Positions 8,688 to 17,542 are shown, counted from the stretch's first letter. The stretch: DNA of 64,000 bases from Psychroflexus torquis ATCC 700755 (GCF_000153485.2 NC_018721.1:1550001-1614000), one strand, 5' to 3'. Numbers and translations: made by a program. Notes: generated by a model not told the origin, from the sequence alone.

Positions 8688-9821
8688 TTAATTTGCACTC
8701 AGTAATTCAGAAACATCACTTGTCAGATTGACTAGAGCCTGTTCAACTTGTGATTCTTTTAGAGAACTTAGTGCTTCGTCAGGTGGATTCACAGATTGAA
8801 ATTCTGATAGGTTTTTATCTTTTGTAAATAAGCAAGGTCTAACTATTAAGGGTAAAATTCTTGTTCCATTTTCTTTTGCGTTTCTTAATAAAGTAGGAAG
8901 TTCATCACTACGAACGAAGTCAGAGGCTAAGAAGTCTGTAGAAATAATAAGTATAGCAATTCCTGAATCGGTAAGAGCATTTTCAATTTCAACCTTCCAT
9001 TTATCCCCTGATTTAATTCTTGTATCATCCCACAAATCAAAAGAATGGTCATTATGTTTTAAAACTTTTAGATTTGTTTGGACTTTTGTTAGCCATTCCT
9101 TGTCTTTGTGCGAATAACTTATAAATATTTTATTTTTAACAACCTGTTTAGTTTTCATTTTTGCTACGCTGTTTTTACTTAATATCGTTGCCTTTTGTGC
9201 ATTTTTAAGATAATTTATTGAGTTTCCTTTTAACTTTGTTAAGTCCAAATACGTCCTATCAATATTATTAGAGTTTTGTAAATTTCCGAAGCAATAAATT
9301 GCTTTTAATGCACCAAGACTTTCAGCAATCGATTTTTTAGGAAATGTTTTTAGATTTAAATTGTTTAGCCATAGATTCTTTAGTGCTTCTAGCCTTAGAA
9401 CCTCAAGTGGAAAAATTTCAAAATCATTTTTAGACAAGTTCAATTCTTGAAGTTTTTTTAGATTATCAGTTGTTGCAGGTAATTTTGATATTTTATTGTT
9501 AGCAATTTGTAGCACCTTAAGTGCTTCTAAATCTCCAATTTGTTTAGGTATTGTTTTAATTTTATTGTTATTAAGATTTAATACCTTAAGTCTCTTCAGG
9601 GAACAAATTTTCGAATAAAAGTTAATAATAGAGTTGTTCGATAAATCAAGGAGTTCTAAATATTTCATTGACTCAATTTCCTTCGGTATTGACTTAATTT
9701 TATTATTACTTAAATTTAATTTTTTAAGATTTTTAAGTTCAAATATTTCTTTAGGAAACTGAGATAAATTTTGATTAGATAAATCTAATTTTGATATTTT
9801 TTTTGAAGGAATGTTAATCAT
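8688..9821 (-). CDS. Leucine-rich-repeat protein with C-terminal TIR domain
   Basis: 377 residues. Seven LRRs of about 23 residues (residues 10-165; pattern L..L.LSNN.I..IPKEI) are followed by a linker of about 65 residues. A TIR domain (about 230-335) opens with KIFISYSHKDKEWL and includes DLWDDTRIKSGDKWKVEI and the SDELP segment. E307 in SDELP sits where NAD-cleaving TIR domains keep their catalytic glutamate. No signal peptide or membrane segment is seen, so it should be cytosolic. TIR domains in bacteria commonly act as NADase effectors of antiphage systems, and LRRs could be the sensor; both roles are inferred. It stands alone between boundary elements, like a one-gene cassette, and is intact, unlike its DUF4062 neighbour. 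Confidence 0.88.
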   Translation of the reverse strand: MINIPSKKISKLDLSNQNLSQFPKEIFELKNLKKLNLSNNKIKSIPKEIESMKYLELLDLSNNSIINFYSKICSLKRLKVLNLNNNKIKTIPKQIGDLEALKVLQIANNKISKLPATTDNLKKLQELNLSKNDFEIFPLEVLRLEALKNLWLNNLNLKTFPKKSIAESLGALKAIYCFGNLQNSNNIDRTYLDLTKLKGNSINYLKNAQKATILSKNSVAKMKTKQVVKNKIFISYSHKDKEWLTKVQTNLKVLKHNDHSFDLWDDTRIKSGDKWKVEIENALTDSGIAILIISTDFLASDFVRSDELPTLLRNAKENGTRILPLIVRPCLFTKDKNLSEFQSVNPPDEALSSLKESQVEQALVNLTSDVSELLSAN

Positions 9822-10034
9822 ATGAAGTTGAAATCTTTATTCTCTAAATATACTTTTAAAATTATATATTTGTTCTACCCTTAGGAGGAAAGGGGATTAA
9901 TAAATTAACTGAGGAGATACTAATAGCGGTTTCATGCATAATATGGTGAAAAAATCTAGATGTATTTAGATTTCGTGTTTTTACTATATACTCAGTCGTT
10001 TCGACAACCTCACGATAGATATTTATAAATATTT

Positions 10035-10067
10035 ACCCGAGCCGTCTAATGACACTCGGGTTTTTTT
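10035..10067 (+). terminator. Terminator-like hairpin
   Basis: ACCCGAG, a 13-base loop, and CTCGGGT are followed by seven T residues on the plus strand. No plus-strand gene ends nearby. The hairpin lies between the LRR-TIR start and the 3' end of intron copy 2, so its role is unclear. The rest of 9822-10073 holds no recognisable gene. Confidence 0.6.
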
Positions 10068-10415
10068 ATAATTACCCACAACGGTCTTGTGGTCGAGTAG
10101 ACAAGGGGAATTTCACCCCAAGCCTCTCACAGAACCGTGGTTGAAAGTCTCCCCTCACACGGCTCTTCTAATTTAGTATACAAATATAAGCTCATCCTTT
10201 TTCAAGTTGGCAAATTGTAAATTAAAATTAGCTCATCCCTTTGCTCCAGTTCCATTACACTCCCGATCGCTATCGGGATCAACACTACTACGAATGAGTC
10301 CGCCACTGCTTATAACTTCTCCCATTACCTAACGGGACTATCTCTCGATTGTTTCCATTGTATATTTCCCTTTGACTTGAAGCGAATCCTAATGCGGTAG
10401 CCTTACACAAGTCTA

Positions 10416-11533
10416 TTAACTTCGAATCAATAGTTCTTTATTTATAGTTAAATATTTCGTATATTTATAGATGGAAAAAATAGACTTAAGGAGTGTTTCT
10501 GATCAGGAAAGAGGTATAATTCGAAGGGATGCTGTAAAAATGATAAAACGTGGAGATAAAAAAAAAGACATAGCTCTGTTTTACGGTGTTCATGTAAATA
10601 CTGTTAGAGATTGGTGGAAGCTTTACAATAAAGAAGGTCATAAATCTTTGTCATATCAAAAACGAGGAGTCAAATCAGAAGATCGAAAACTACTCAATAA
10701 AGATCAAGAAGCTGCAATCCAAAAAATGATTATTGATGTAATGCCCGATCAACTAAAGTTAGATTATGCTTTGTGGACTACAAGGGCAGTAAGGGATTTG
10801 ATAGCAAGAGAGTTTAGTATTACAATCGGAAGAAGAGCTGTCGGTAATTATCTCAACGCTTGGGGATTCACGCCTCAAAAGCCAAAAAAGAGAGCTTATG
10901 AACAATGTTCCAAAAAAGTTCAAAAATGGTTAGACGAAGAATATCCAGCAATAAAAGAGAAGGCAAAACAAGAGAAGGCAACTATTCATTGGGGGGATGA
11001 AACGGGTGTAAAAAACAATAATCATCATGGACGTTCCTATGCTCCAAAAGGAAAAACTCCTGTTAAAAAACATATGTCGAAGCGGTTTTCAATCAACATG
11101 ATTTCTACAGTTACAAATCAGGGTTTAATTCAGTTTATGATATATAAAGAAAATATGAACTCAGATGTATTTATTCAATTTTTAGAACAGCTCATCAAAT
11201 CGCAAGAAACCAAAGTATTCTTAATCCTTGATAATTTACGAGTCCATCATAGTAAAGTTGTAAAGAAATGGGCGGAAGAAAATGGCGAAACCATAGAACT
11301 ATTTTACCTGCCATCATACTCACCTGAGCGAAACCCAGATGAATATCTGAATTGCGATTTAAAGTATGGACTCTCGGATAAACCGGCACCAAAAACACAA
11401 GAAAAAATGAAAGAAAATTTAGAGAATCATATGAAAATGCTTCAAAATGATAGCGAAAGGGTAGCAAAATATTTTAAACATGAGAGCATCAAATATGCTG
11501 CATAAAATTAAAGATCTTTAAGTGCGAGGTTAA
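10416..11533 (+). mobile_element. IS630-family insertion sequence
   Basis: The ends TTAACTTCGAA and (reverse complement of the right end) TTAACCTCGCA form the inverted repeat. The element is flanked by duplicated TA (10414-10415 and 11534-11535), as expected for IS630/Tc1. Intron copy 1 shows the empty site, CAAGTCTATCAT, at about 8112-8123. It is 1118 bp long with one transposase and appears complete. Confidence 0.88.
10471..11505 (+). CDS. IS630-family transposase
   Basis: 344 residues. An N-terminal helix-turn-helix (KKDIALFYGVHVNTVRDWW) and a winged-helix region are followed by the DDE catalytic core: IHWGDETGVKNN, VFLILDNLRVHHS, and the glutamate in YLPSYSPERNPDEYLN. It recognises the element ends and cleaves at TA. 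The frame is intact, and the gene lies within the ORF-less intron, read opposite to it. Confidence 0.93.
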   Translation: MEKIDLRSVSDQERGIIRRDAVKMIKRGDKKKDIALFYGVHVNTVRDWWKLYNKEGHKSLSYQKRGVKSEDRKLLNKDQEAAIQKMIIDVMPDQLKLDYALWTTRAVRDLIAREFSITIGRRAVGNYLNAWGFTPQKPKKRAYEQCSKKVQKWLDEEYPAIKEKAKQEKATIHWGDETGVKNNNHHGRSYAPKGKTPVKKHMSKRFSINMISTVTNQGLIQFMIYKENMNSDVFIQFLEQLIKSQETKVFLILDNLRVHHSKVVKKWAEENGETIELFYLPSYSPERNPDEYLNCDLKYGLSDKPAPKTQEKMKENLENHMKMLQNDSERVAKYFKHESIKYAA

Positions 11534-12041
11534 TATCATCCATAAGCAGATTCCCAAGTTCCGTAACTAAGCCCAAGTAAAGTTCTTGCCATCTGAATGA
11601 TCCCGAAAGATATTGGGACCTTACAGAAAATAAATAGGTCATCTCTGCAATTAATAGTATCAATACTATCACTTTTCACTCCGTATCGCCCCCTCGCGCC
11701 TGCCGGCTCGTTCACTAAAAATGTCCTCGGGACATTTTCTTTACGTTCCGCCCTTTAGCTTTTGACTGAAGTAGCAACTTCTCTGCCTGCCCCTTTTTTC
11801 GGGGACACCTCATCGATGGTTCACTGAAGTTTATCCTGAACTTGACGAAGGGTTCAACTCCTTTACTCATACCTTGCCAACCTCGTGGACTAGATTCTCC
11901 TAAACGCTCAATACCAAGACTATTAATCAAAGCACCTTTAGGTGGTTTAAGGCCTCGCCTATGCAACGACTCTGATGGATCTACCATCATCTTATCTACA
12001 GCATGAAGCCAGTTTAATGCCATAGCTGATTCTTTCCACAC

Positions 12042-12336
12042 TATGGCAAGTAGGGCTTGAAACGTACTTATTTTCCGATTAAGCACTTAGCCAAATTTAC
12101 AATTTTTCGCTTTTATTATTTCTTCTATAAACGCCAAATTAAAAATTTAGCGGACTTTATTAATAAGCACAGACCTTTCGGTTTAGCACAAATGCCCTAT
12201 GTTTTATACATTGTTACCCACTAGCTTTTATCCGTAAACTAGCTAGCGTTGGCAGAAGCGATACTCTTTAACAAGTTTTGGCTCGTGCGGTTGGCTTTTG
12301 AGCGACTTGGCAATGTGTATGGCTTTGTGCGTTGGC
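12042..12336 (-). other. Gene-cassette boundary region (site 2), compound
   Basis: It follows the SWIM-protein stop in the minus direction. A first core GCCAACGC (about 12329-12336) and a second GCCAACGC (about 12246-12253) are followed by the ordered blocks GTCCGCTAAATT, TTTGGCGTTTAT, TTTGGCTAAGTGC and TTAATCGGAAAA found at the other two sites, ending GCCATA at the intron. The right half beyond the intron reads CCACAAGACCGTTGTGGG (10074-10091). No gene is seen in it. Confidence 0.55.
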
Positions 12337-12338
12337 TA

Positions 12339-14021
12339 TTACACTCTGGTTAATTCATCCATTAATGCTCTACGCTGTGGATACTGTTTCCTAAATAATT
12401 CTATCAACTCATTTACTTGTTCATTCCCACCTAGTTTTTTCATTCTACGTAAATATCTACAAGCTGTTTGGTAGTGATTTCGCCCAATATATTTTTCTAC
12501 ATAATTCGTAATTCTTTCGCTGTACAACTCAATTAATTCTGGAGAATAGCCTTTTGATAAATACTGTTCATTTTGTTGGATGTTTTCCATTGAAAGATTT
12601 TGTTTAAGCATAATAAACAATCTATCCCACCATTCTTCTTTTATGTAAATATTTCGTGTTAACTCATTGTAAGTCCATCTGCTTTTAGGGGTTACCTCTT
12701 TTATTATTTTTTCTAAAAATGAATGCCAGTTTTTATCCTCAACATTCTCTTTTAAAATTTGATAATAATCTTGTTCAGGATGAAAATTGTCAATAAAAAG
12801 AAACCTTGAATATTCAATGATTTTTGAAGTTTCCTTTTGTGATTGAGCAACTTTCAGTAACCAATTATACCAAACCTTAACCAATCCTGGTTTATCTTTT
12901 TCGTCAGATTTAATTCCATCTTCGGAAAGTTTTATTACTTTTTCAAAGTTCCCATTTGCAAATGCCTTTTCTATCTCTTGTTTTCTGATGGATGAGTTTG
13001 ATATATGCTTATTGATGTACGTTTCTACTTCTTTTTTATCTTTAAACTTTCTTAATAGGTCTAATTTAAGAGATTGAGCTCTTTCTCCTTCATAATCTCC
13101 ATTAACAGTATCTAAGCAATCAAGAATAATATCTGCATCACCTTCTTTCTCAATTAATTCACAAGCAATATGAAGCATTCCTAAATGCCAATCCCAGCCT
13201 TCAAATAGTTTATGCTTAAAAGCAGTAATACAATATTTAAAGATTCTCTCTATTAATTCTTTTGGAAGTTTCTCTTTGGTCAAATTAGAAAGCAACTCCA
13301 TGGCAGATTCTATAAAATAACCTATATCTCCATTACTATCATCTCCATACTGAAAAGCTTCTGTCATTTCTTCCAATACAGCGGTACTGATGAAGAATAC
13401 ATTTTCAAAATTATTATTTACCAAATACTTTTGGGCGTTTTCTAAAAATGGTTCTGTGGTATTGACAACATATTTCATATCTGACCAGTCTATCCAACCT
13501 TCTTTTCCTGCTGCTGTTTGTAAAATAGAATGAATCTGTTTTTGATAAAATTCTTTGGATTGATCTTGGCTTAAATGACCAAAGGATGCTAAAAAGTAAT
13601 TTCTGAATTTCTTGTCTTTTTTGCTATTTTCCTGTACAAATTCTATTAATTCTTTATGCGAAATTGCCTTTAACAATTCTTTTACTTGTTGCGGAACGGA
13701 TTTTGTCTTTTTCTTTTTTGGCTTTGAAATCTTTGTTTCATTTAATTCCAATTTATCTTGTTGCAAATGAAAAATTACTGCAACTACGTGTTTACAAATA
13801 GGACCTATATCATAAGGGCAATCGCAATTATGAACTACAATAGTATTATTTCGAATCTCTAATTGGACGGTGTACTCCTCCGTACTCGAAACAGTGGCTT
13901 CATATTCTCCGTTTGAAATTTCTGAAAAATCGGTTATTGCTCCTCCTTTAAAATAGGATAAACCTCTTTTTAGGATTTTTTCATCAATGAGTTGCTCAAA
14001 TTCGTTTAAAGGTATTTTCAT
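12339..14021 (-). CDS. SWIM zinc-finger protein
   Basis: 560 residues. A SWIM zinc-binding motif C66-x-C68...C76-x-H78 (CDCPYDIGPICKH) follows a short N-terminal domain (FEQLIDEKILKRGLSYFKGG) typical of this group. The rest is a long helical, repeat-like region without recognisable catalytic motifs. SWIM domains bind DNA or proteins, and in bacteria they often accompany SNF2-type helicases; none is adjacent here. It lies 22 bp downstream of the acidic hypothetical gene, probably cotranscribed with it. Its specific function is unknown. Confidence 0.85.
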   Translation of the reverse strand: MKIPLNEFEQLIDEKILKRGLSYFKGGAITDFSEISNGEYEATVSSTEEYTVQLEIRNNTIVVHNCDCPYDIGPICKHVVAVIFHLQQDKLELNETKISKPKKKKTKSVPQQVKELLKAISHKELIEFVQENSKKDKKFRNYFLASFGHLSQDQSKEFYQKQIHSILQTAAGKEGWIDWSDMKYVVNTTEPFLENAQKYLVNNNFENVFFISTAVLEEMTEAFQYGDDSNGDIGYFIESAMELLSNLTKEKLPKELIERIFKYCITAFKHKLFEGWDWHLGMLHIACELIEKEGDADIILDCLDTVNGDYEGERAQSLKLDLLRKFKDKKEVETYINKHISNSSIRKQEIEKAFANGNFEKVIKLSEDGIKSDEKDKPGLVKVWYNWLLKVAQSQKETSKIIEYSRFLFIDNFHPEQDYYQILKENVEDKNWHSFLEKIIKEVTPKSRWTYNELTRNIYIKEEWWDRLFIMLKQNLSMENIQQNEQYLSKGYSPELIELYSERITNYVEKYIGRNHYQTACRYLRRMKKLGGNEQVNELIELFRKQYPQRRALMDELTRV

Positions 14022-14042
14022 TTTTGAATATGGAATGGTTAT

Positions 14043-14807
14043 TTACTCTGATTTTAGAATTGGATTTTTTTCTAAATCATAAATATTTTCTGATATTTCA
14101 ACTCGAAACCAAAGGGTAAACATTTTATAATTACGCTTTTGAGGCCATTCTTTTTTGTTGGTGTGCCATTCACCTAATTCCATCATAAAGAATTTATCGA
14201 ATTTCTTTTTCAACCATTTTTCTGGTTCATTAATGGAATCATCAATTAAATAAGTTTTTGTTTCTTTAAAATCTTCATCAAAATCTTCTTCTGGGTTTAA
14301 ATTAGAATACCAGTCTAAAAAAGGCTGTTGCGGCCTTAGGGTAATTGCAGTTCGGTTAATATAATTTTCTTCAAAATCATCTGAGGTACTCTCATTTTCT
14401 AAAGAATCCATCATATTAGCCAAATAAGCGTCTTCTTCTTGGGTCACAATACTTAGAATGGGGTCTTTACCTGCTTCAACTTCTTTTAATTCAAAATCTA
14501 CTATAAAATGTGTAAAGGCTTTGTACTTTTTTGTCTTATGAGCTATCATTTTTTTTAATAATGAAATATTTTCACCTTCTTTTGTTATTGAATCCATTGC
14601 TTCTTCAATATTCTCTTTTGGCATAATAGCATTTATATTCGCCATATTCCAAGCATTTATTGCAAATTCAAATATTTCTTCAGTGTATTCTGTATCTATA
14701 AATTCATTGGCAAAGGGTGTCATAAACTGTTCTAATAGTTCAGAATATTTTACACCTTTATTTGGTACTAGCTTGCTTCCAAACATATTAATCACTTTAT
14801 TTTTCAT
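14043..14807 (-). CDS. Hypothetical acidic protein
   Basis: 254 residues, not recognised. It is rich in Asp and Glu (for example DDFEENYINR, NPEEDFDEDFKETK) with no signal peptide or membrane segment. The tail (KMFTLWFRVEISENIYDLEK) is hydrophobic-aromatic and could be a folded core. It is placed 12 bp after the methyltransferase remnant and 22 bp before the SWIM gene, so the three frames look like one transcription unit. A partner role to the SWIM protein is a guess from spacing. Confidence 0.7.
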   Translation of the reverse strand: MKNKVINMFGSKLVPNKGVKYSELLEQFMTPFANEFIDTEYTEEIFEFAINAWNMANINAIMPKENIEEAMDSITKEGENISLLKKMIAHKTKKYKAFTHFIVDFELKEVEAGKDPILSIVTQEEDAYLANMMDSLENESTSDDFEENYINRTAITLRPQQPFLDWYSNLNPEEDFDEDFKETKTYLIDDSINEPEKWLKKKFDKFFMMELGEWHTNKKEWPQKRNYKMFTLWFRVEISENIYDLEKNPILKSE

Positions 14808-14818
14808 CTTTTTTTATT

Positions 14819-15448
14819 TTAAAATGCATTAAACTTATCTCCCATAGCGTGTTTTAAATTCCATTTTTTGGTGGTGTCTAAAGCACGCTCGAGTACAATT
14901 AACTTTTGGTCTATGTTGGCTTTGAAATGCTCTACAGTTTCATCTTCAATAATGACGTCTAAACAAATTAAAGTCTCTTTGTTTCCATCTGTAGCAAATA
15001 GCATCTCATTCTTTTTAAATTCGGCTTGCTTCGTTAACGTATAATTGAGTTTAAAACCGTTTTTTATTAATATTTCAGTAACCAATTCGTCTCGGTTAAA
15101 AGCATTTACCAATTGTGCTTCTTTGTCTTTAATGTACTTTTTAAGCAGCTCAATATTCTCTTCTTCTGTTTTTTCAGGGTCTGGTGCAAACTCTACTCTT
15201 GTAAAGTTTGATTTTTGAAGTTTGAATACTTTAAAGCCAAGGGGCTTTAGTGGTAAGTCATTAGTTGATGAGTCGTTAGTAAATAAATCTTTAGTCTCCT
15301 TTAACTTATGACTTTCAGACTTACGACTAAGTTCTATTTTTTCTATCACTCGTTTGTTACGTTCAATAGTAATGTCCCATTCTCCCATTCCACAACCGTG
15401 AAGTGAGATTAAAAGTCCGAAACAAAATATTTTAACGATGTCTTTCAA
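14819..15448 (-). pseudogene. C-terminal remnant of a type III restriction-modification methyltransferase (Mod)
   Basis: The 209-residue frame resembles the end of Mod proteins: ITIERNKRVIEKIEL, GFKVFKLQKSNFTRVEF, LLKKYIKDKEAQLVNAFNRD and ALDTTKKWNLKHAMGDKF. The methylase catalytic motifs (DPPY, FxGxG) are missing. The first 20 residues look like a secretion signal (FCFGLLISLHGC), but the rest is not a secreted-type sequence, so that stretch may be a chance start after truncation. No Res subunit is in the window. Family assignment is from memory of motif patterns; an uncharacterised lipoprotein is the alternative. Confidence 0.5.
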
Positions 15449-15661
15449 TTTGTAAACTGGTGTTTTTTTATTCTGAGTAACATTTTTTCAATTATCTAAA
15501 ATCAATTACTTATGTTTATTATTTTCAGATGCATTTTCCTTTTTTTCGAGGCCCAAAAGTTACCTTAAAGTAATTATTTTCCTTCCCGAAAAAAGAGAAA
15601 TTACCCCCAACGTATAGATAAAACAACACGTTGTGTTATCCACTTTGTCTAAAGAATAAAC

Positions 15662-16090
15662 TTAGTGATTTTTTTATTGTCTTAAAAGTCTTAACATTAA
15701 ATACCTGTTTTAATAAACAGTGAAATCTCGGAGGTAATTAATCTACCTCTCAAATCACAATAGTAGAATACACTCTATTATAAATACTTCAATACTACCC
15801 TAGTAACATTTATAAATATGACATTTTATAGCTACTAATAGGTGAATTACTAGTTGATTAATGACATGCCATGGCTTTATAATTATCTTGGATAGGGAGA
15901 CCCGCGGGTTAACAGAAAACCATTGCTTCACCGTTGGTTATAAAGTTGAAAGTTTCTTTTTTGTCTAGATAGGCAGAATAAAAACAAAAAAAGACTCAGA
16001 GATTTACAAATGCGAATCTCTGAGCCTAGACTTCTAATGTTTCAAATTAAAATAATAAAGAGTTGTTTTTTACCAAAGTTCTTTGCTGGC
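15662..16090. repeat. Long direct repeat, copy A
   Basis: This non-coding block matches 17543-17890 over its length (shared stretches TTAGTGATTTT, AAAAGTCTTAACATTAAA, GTGAAATCTCGG, CTACCCTAGTAACATTTATA, TTACTAGTTGATTAATG, GTTTCAAAT). Compared with copy B it has about 60 extra bases holding a terminator hairpin. The last bases (TTACCAAAGTTCTTTGCTGG) parallel the 3' end of the response-regulator gene that copy B overlaps. Together the two copies bracket the oxidoreductase/HxlR pair. The 15449-15661 stretch before it holds no gene I recognise. Confidence 0.8.
15984..16024 (-). terminator. Rho-independent terminator of the oxidoreductase gene
   Basis: On the minus strand CTCAGAGATT, a 10-base loop and AATCTCTGAG are followed by a T-rich run (TCTTTTTTTG). 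It lies about 80 bp past the stop of the oxidoreductase gene and inside direct repeat copy A. Confidence 0.75.
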
Positions 16091-16104
16091 TTTTTGTGCT
16101 TTTC

Positions 16105-17049
16105 TTATTTCATTGTCACGATTACTTTTCCAACAGTTCTACCAATTTCAAGGTGTAAGTGAGCATCTCCCATCTTTTCAAAAGCAAATGTTTTAGAAAT
16201 ATGCGGTTTTATAGCTTCACTTTCCAGCATGTTTTTAAGAGTGTTCATATCATCTCCATTGGATTGCACCATAGTGAAGGAAACGTCAACATTGCGTTCT
16301 TTTGCTAATTTCAAAATTTCATCAGAGAAGTCAGCTGTTGGTAATGAAATAATTGTGCCTCCTTTTTTTGTAACTTTTATTGAATTGAGTAGAATATCTC
16401 CATTAAACATATCCAGCACAAAATCTACATCTGTAAGAATTTCTTCAAATTTTCGAGAATTGTAATCTATATGCTCGTCAGCACCAAGTGATAGTATAAA
16501 ACTCTTATTTTTTGCAGAACTTGTAGAAATTACATAAGCACCTAATGATTTTGCAATCTGAATAGCAAAATGACCCACGCCACCAGAACCACCATGTATT
16601 AGTACGCGATCACCTTTCTTAACTCTTGGTTTTAATGTTTGTAAAGCGGTTAATGCAGCCAAAGTTGTAGCTGCTGCTTCATTGAAAGATATGTTTTTAG
16701 GGATTTTAGCCAATTGATCTTCAGGTGCTGCCACAAATTCTGCATAAGCCTTACCACTTCCTGGAAAGTTAATCATGCCAAATACATTATCTCCAATTTC
16801 AAATTTTGTTACATTATTTCCAATAGCAACAATAGCTCCAGATATATCCCATCCTATAATAGCTGGGCGTTCTGCTCCATTTAATGAATTTAGGAAGTCT
16901 TCAAGAACTCTTATTTTAAAATCTACAGGATTAATACTTATTGCTTTTACTGAAATAAGAACTTCATTTTCTTTTATTTCTGGTTTTTCAATATCCTTAA
17001 TTATAAAATTTTCTACACCGCCTGCTTGTTTTAATACTATTGCCTTCAT
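16105..17049 (-). CDS. NAD(P)-dependent zinc-less alcohol dehydrogenase/quinone oxidoreductase
   Basis: 314 residues, typical of the medium-chain quinone-reductase family. An N-terminal GroES-like domain (AGGVENFIIKDIEKPEIK, AIIGWDISGAIVAIG) is followed by a Rossmann fold with the glycine motif VLIHGGSGGVGHFAIQIAK. The C-terminus has LEIGRTVGKVIVTMK. Zinc ligands are absent. It would reduce quinones or enones using NADPH in the cytosol. The gene is divergent from an HxlR regulator (116 bp between starts), the usual arrangement in which the regulator responds to electrophiles or quinones; that pairing is inferred. Confidence 0.88.
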   Translation of the reverse strand: MKAIVLKQAGGVENFIIKDIEKPEIKENEVLISVKAISINPVDFKIRVLEDFLNSLNGAERPAIIGWDISGAIVAIGNNVTKFEIGDNVFGMINFPGSGKAYAEFVAAPEDQLAKIPKNISFNEAAATTLAALTALQTLKPRVKKGDRVLIHGGSGGVGHFAIQIAKSLGAYVISTSSAKNKSFILSLGADEHIDYNSRKFEEILTDVDFVLDMFNGDILLNSIKVTKKGGTIISLPTADFSDEILKLAKERNVDVSFTMVQSNGDDMNTLKNMLESEAIKPHISKTFAFEKMGDAHLHLEIGRTVGKVIVTMK

Positions 17050-17088
17050 TTTTTTTATTTTATATTTGTACTATTGTTTTTATAGTTG

Positions 17089-17119
17089 CAAAATTAAGTA
17101 TAGTTTTTAGTTTGCACAA
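17089..17119 (-). promoter_or_regulatory. Candidate Bacteroidota-type promoter for the oxidoreductase
   Basis: The minus strand shows TAATTTTG (matching the TAnnTTTG -7 consensus) with TTGTG about 18 bases upstream (the -33 TTTG/TTG position). The 0.1-kb divergent spacer holds it and would also contain the HxlR operator. It is a pattern match only. Confidence 0.35.
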
Positions 17120-17165
17120 TAACGGTCGGAAAGGATAGTTTAAAATTTATTTAAAATAAGGAATT

Positions 17166-17501
17166 ATGCATTTAATAAAAGGAAAAGAATATCCTTGCCA
17201 TTCAAGTGTTACCATGGCATTAATAGGTGGTAAGTGGAAAACGGTAATATTATTTCATTTAATAGAAAAGCCGTTGAGGTATAATGAACTTAGAAAAGGA
17301 ATGCAAACTGTTACGGAAAGAACACTCAGCTTGCAATTAAAAACTTTACAAGAAGATGGGATTATTAAAAGAAAAGTGTTTTCTAAAAAACCACCTTTAA
17401 AAGTCGAATATTCTCTAACCGAATTTGGAAAAACACTGATCCCTCTTTTGACATCTATAGCTAATTGGGGAGATTATGTTACTACAAAGTTTTTAAAATA
17501 A
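17166..17501 (+). CDS. HxlR-family transcriptional regulator
   Basis: 111 residues covering a complete HxlR winged helix. Hallmarks are the single N-terminal cysteine (C14 region, KEYPCHSSVTMALIGGKWK), LRYNELRKGMQTVTERTLS, LQEDGIIKR and YSLTEFGKTLIPLL. The conserved cysteine is the redox/electrophile sensor in characterised members. The start ATG at 17166 follows AAGGAATT. It likely controls the divergent oxidoreductase gene and itself. Confidence 0.9.
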   Translation: MHLIKGKEYPCHSSVTMALIGGKWKTVILFHLIEKPLRYNELRKGMQTVTERTLSLQLKTLQEDGIIKRKVFSKKPPLKVEYSLTEFGKTLIPLLTSIANWGDYVTTKFLK

Positions 17502-17542
17502 TATTTCTATCTTAGATGTGCTTGTTACTAAATTGTATGGAT

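Larger units (their letters stand above)
10092..12041 (-). mobile_element. ORF-less group II intron (copy 2) carrying an IS630
   Basis: The minus strand starts GTGTGG at 12041 and ends CTACTCGAC at 10092. Domains I-III parallel copy 1 and domains V-VI are nearly identical to it. Where copy 1 has the 1.3-kb maturase ORF, this copy has only about 75 bp of AT-rich sequence (about 10166-10240). Without the IS630 it would be about 830 nt, so it is a ribozyme-only intron that would need a maturase supplied in trans. The IS630 interrupts the RNA upstream of domain IV, so splicing is doubtful now. It carries extra small palindromes (for example AAAATGTCCTCGGGACATTTT-type, 11719-11739). Confidence 0.8.

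Noticed and set aside
10416..11533. IS630 as the autonomous partner of the palindromic MITE-like family
   Set aside because: Both use TA targets, but the ends differ (TTAACTTCG versus TACCAAATTA), so this IS is not the parent.
11715..12086. Minus-strand frame of 123 codons (MLNRKISTFQALLA...)
   Set aside because: It lies wholly over domain I of the group II intron and its exon junction. The other intron copies do not keep the frame, so it is RNA structure, not protein.
14819..15448. Lipoprotein reading of this frame from its FCFGLLISLHGC start
   Set aside because: The remaining sequence resembles the Mod C-terminus and is highly charged without further export features. The lipobox is also non-standard (H before G). 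It is kept as a possibility only.
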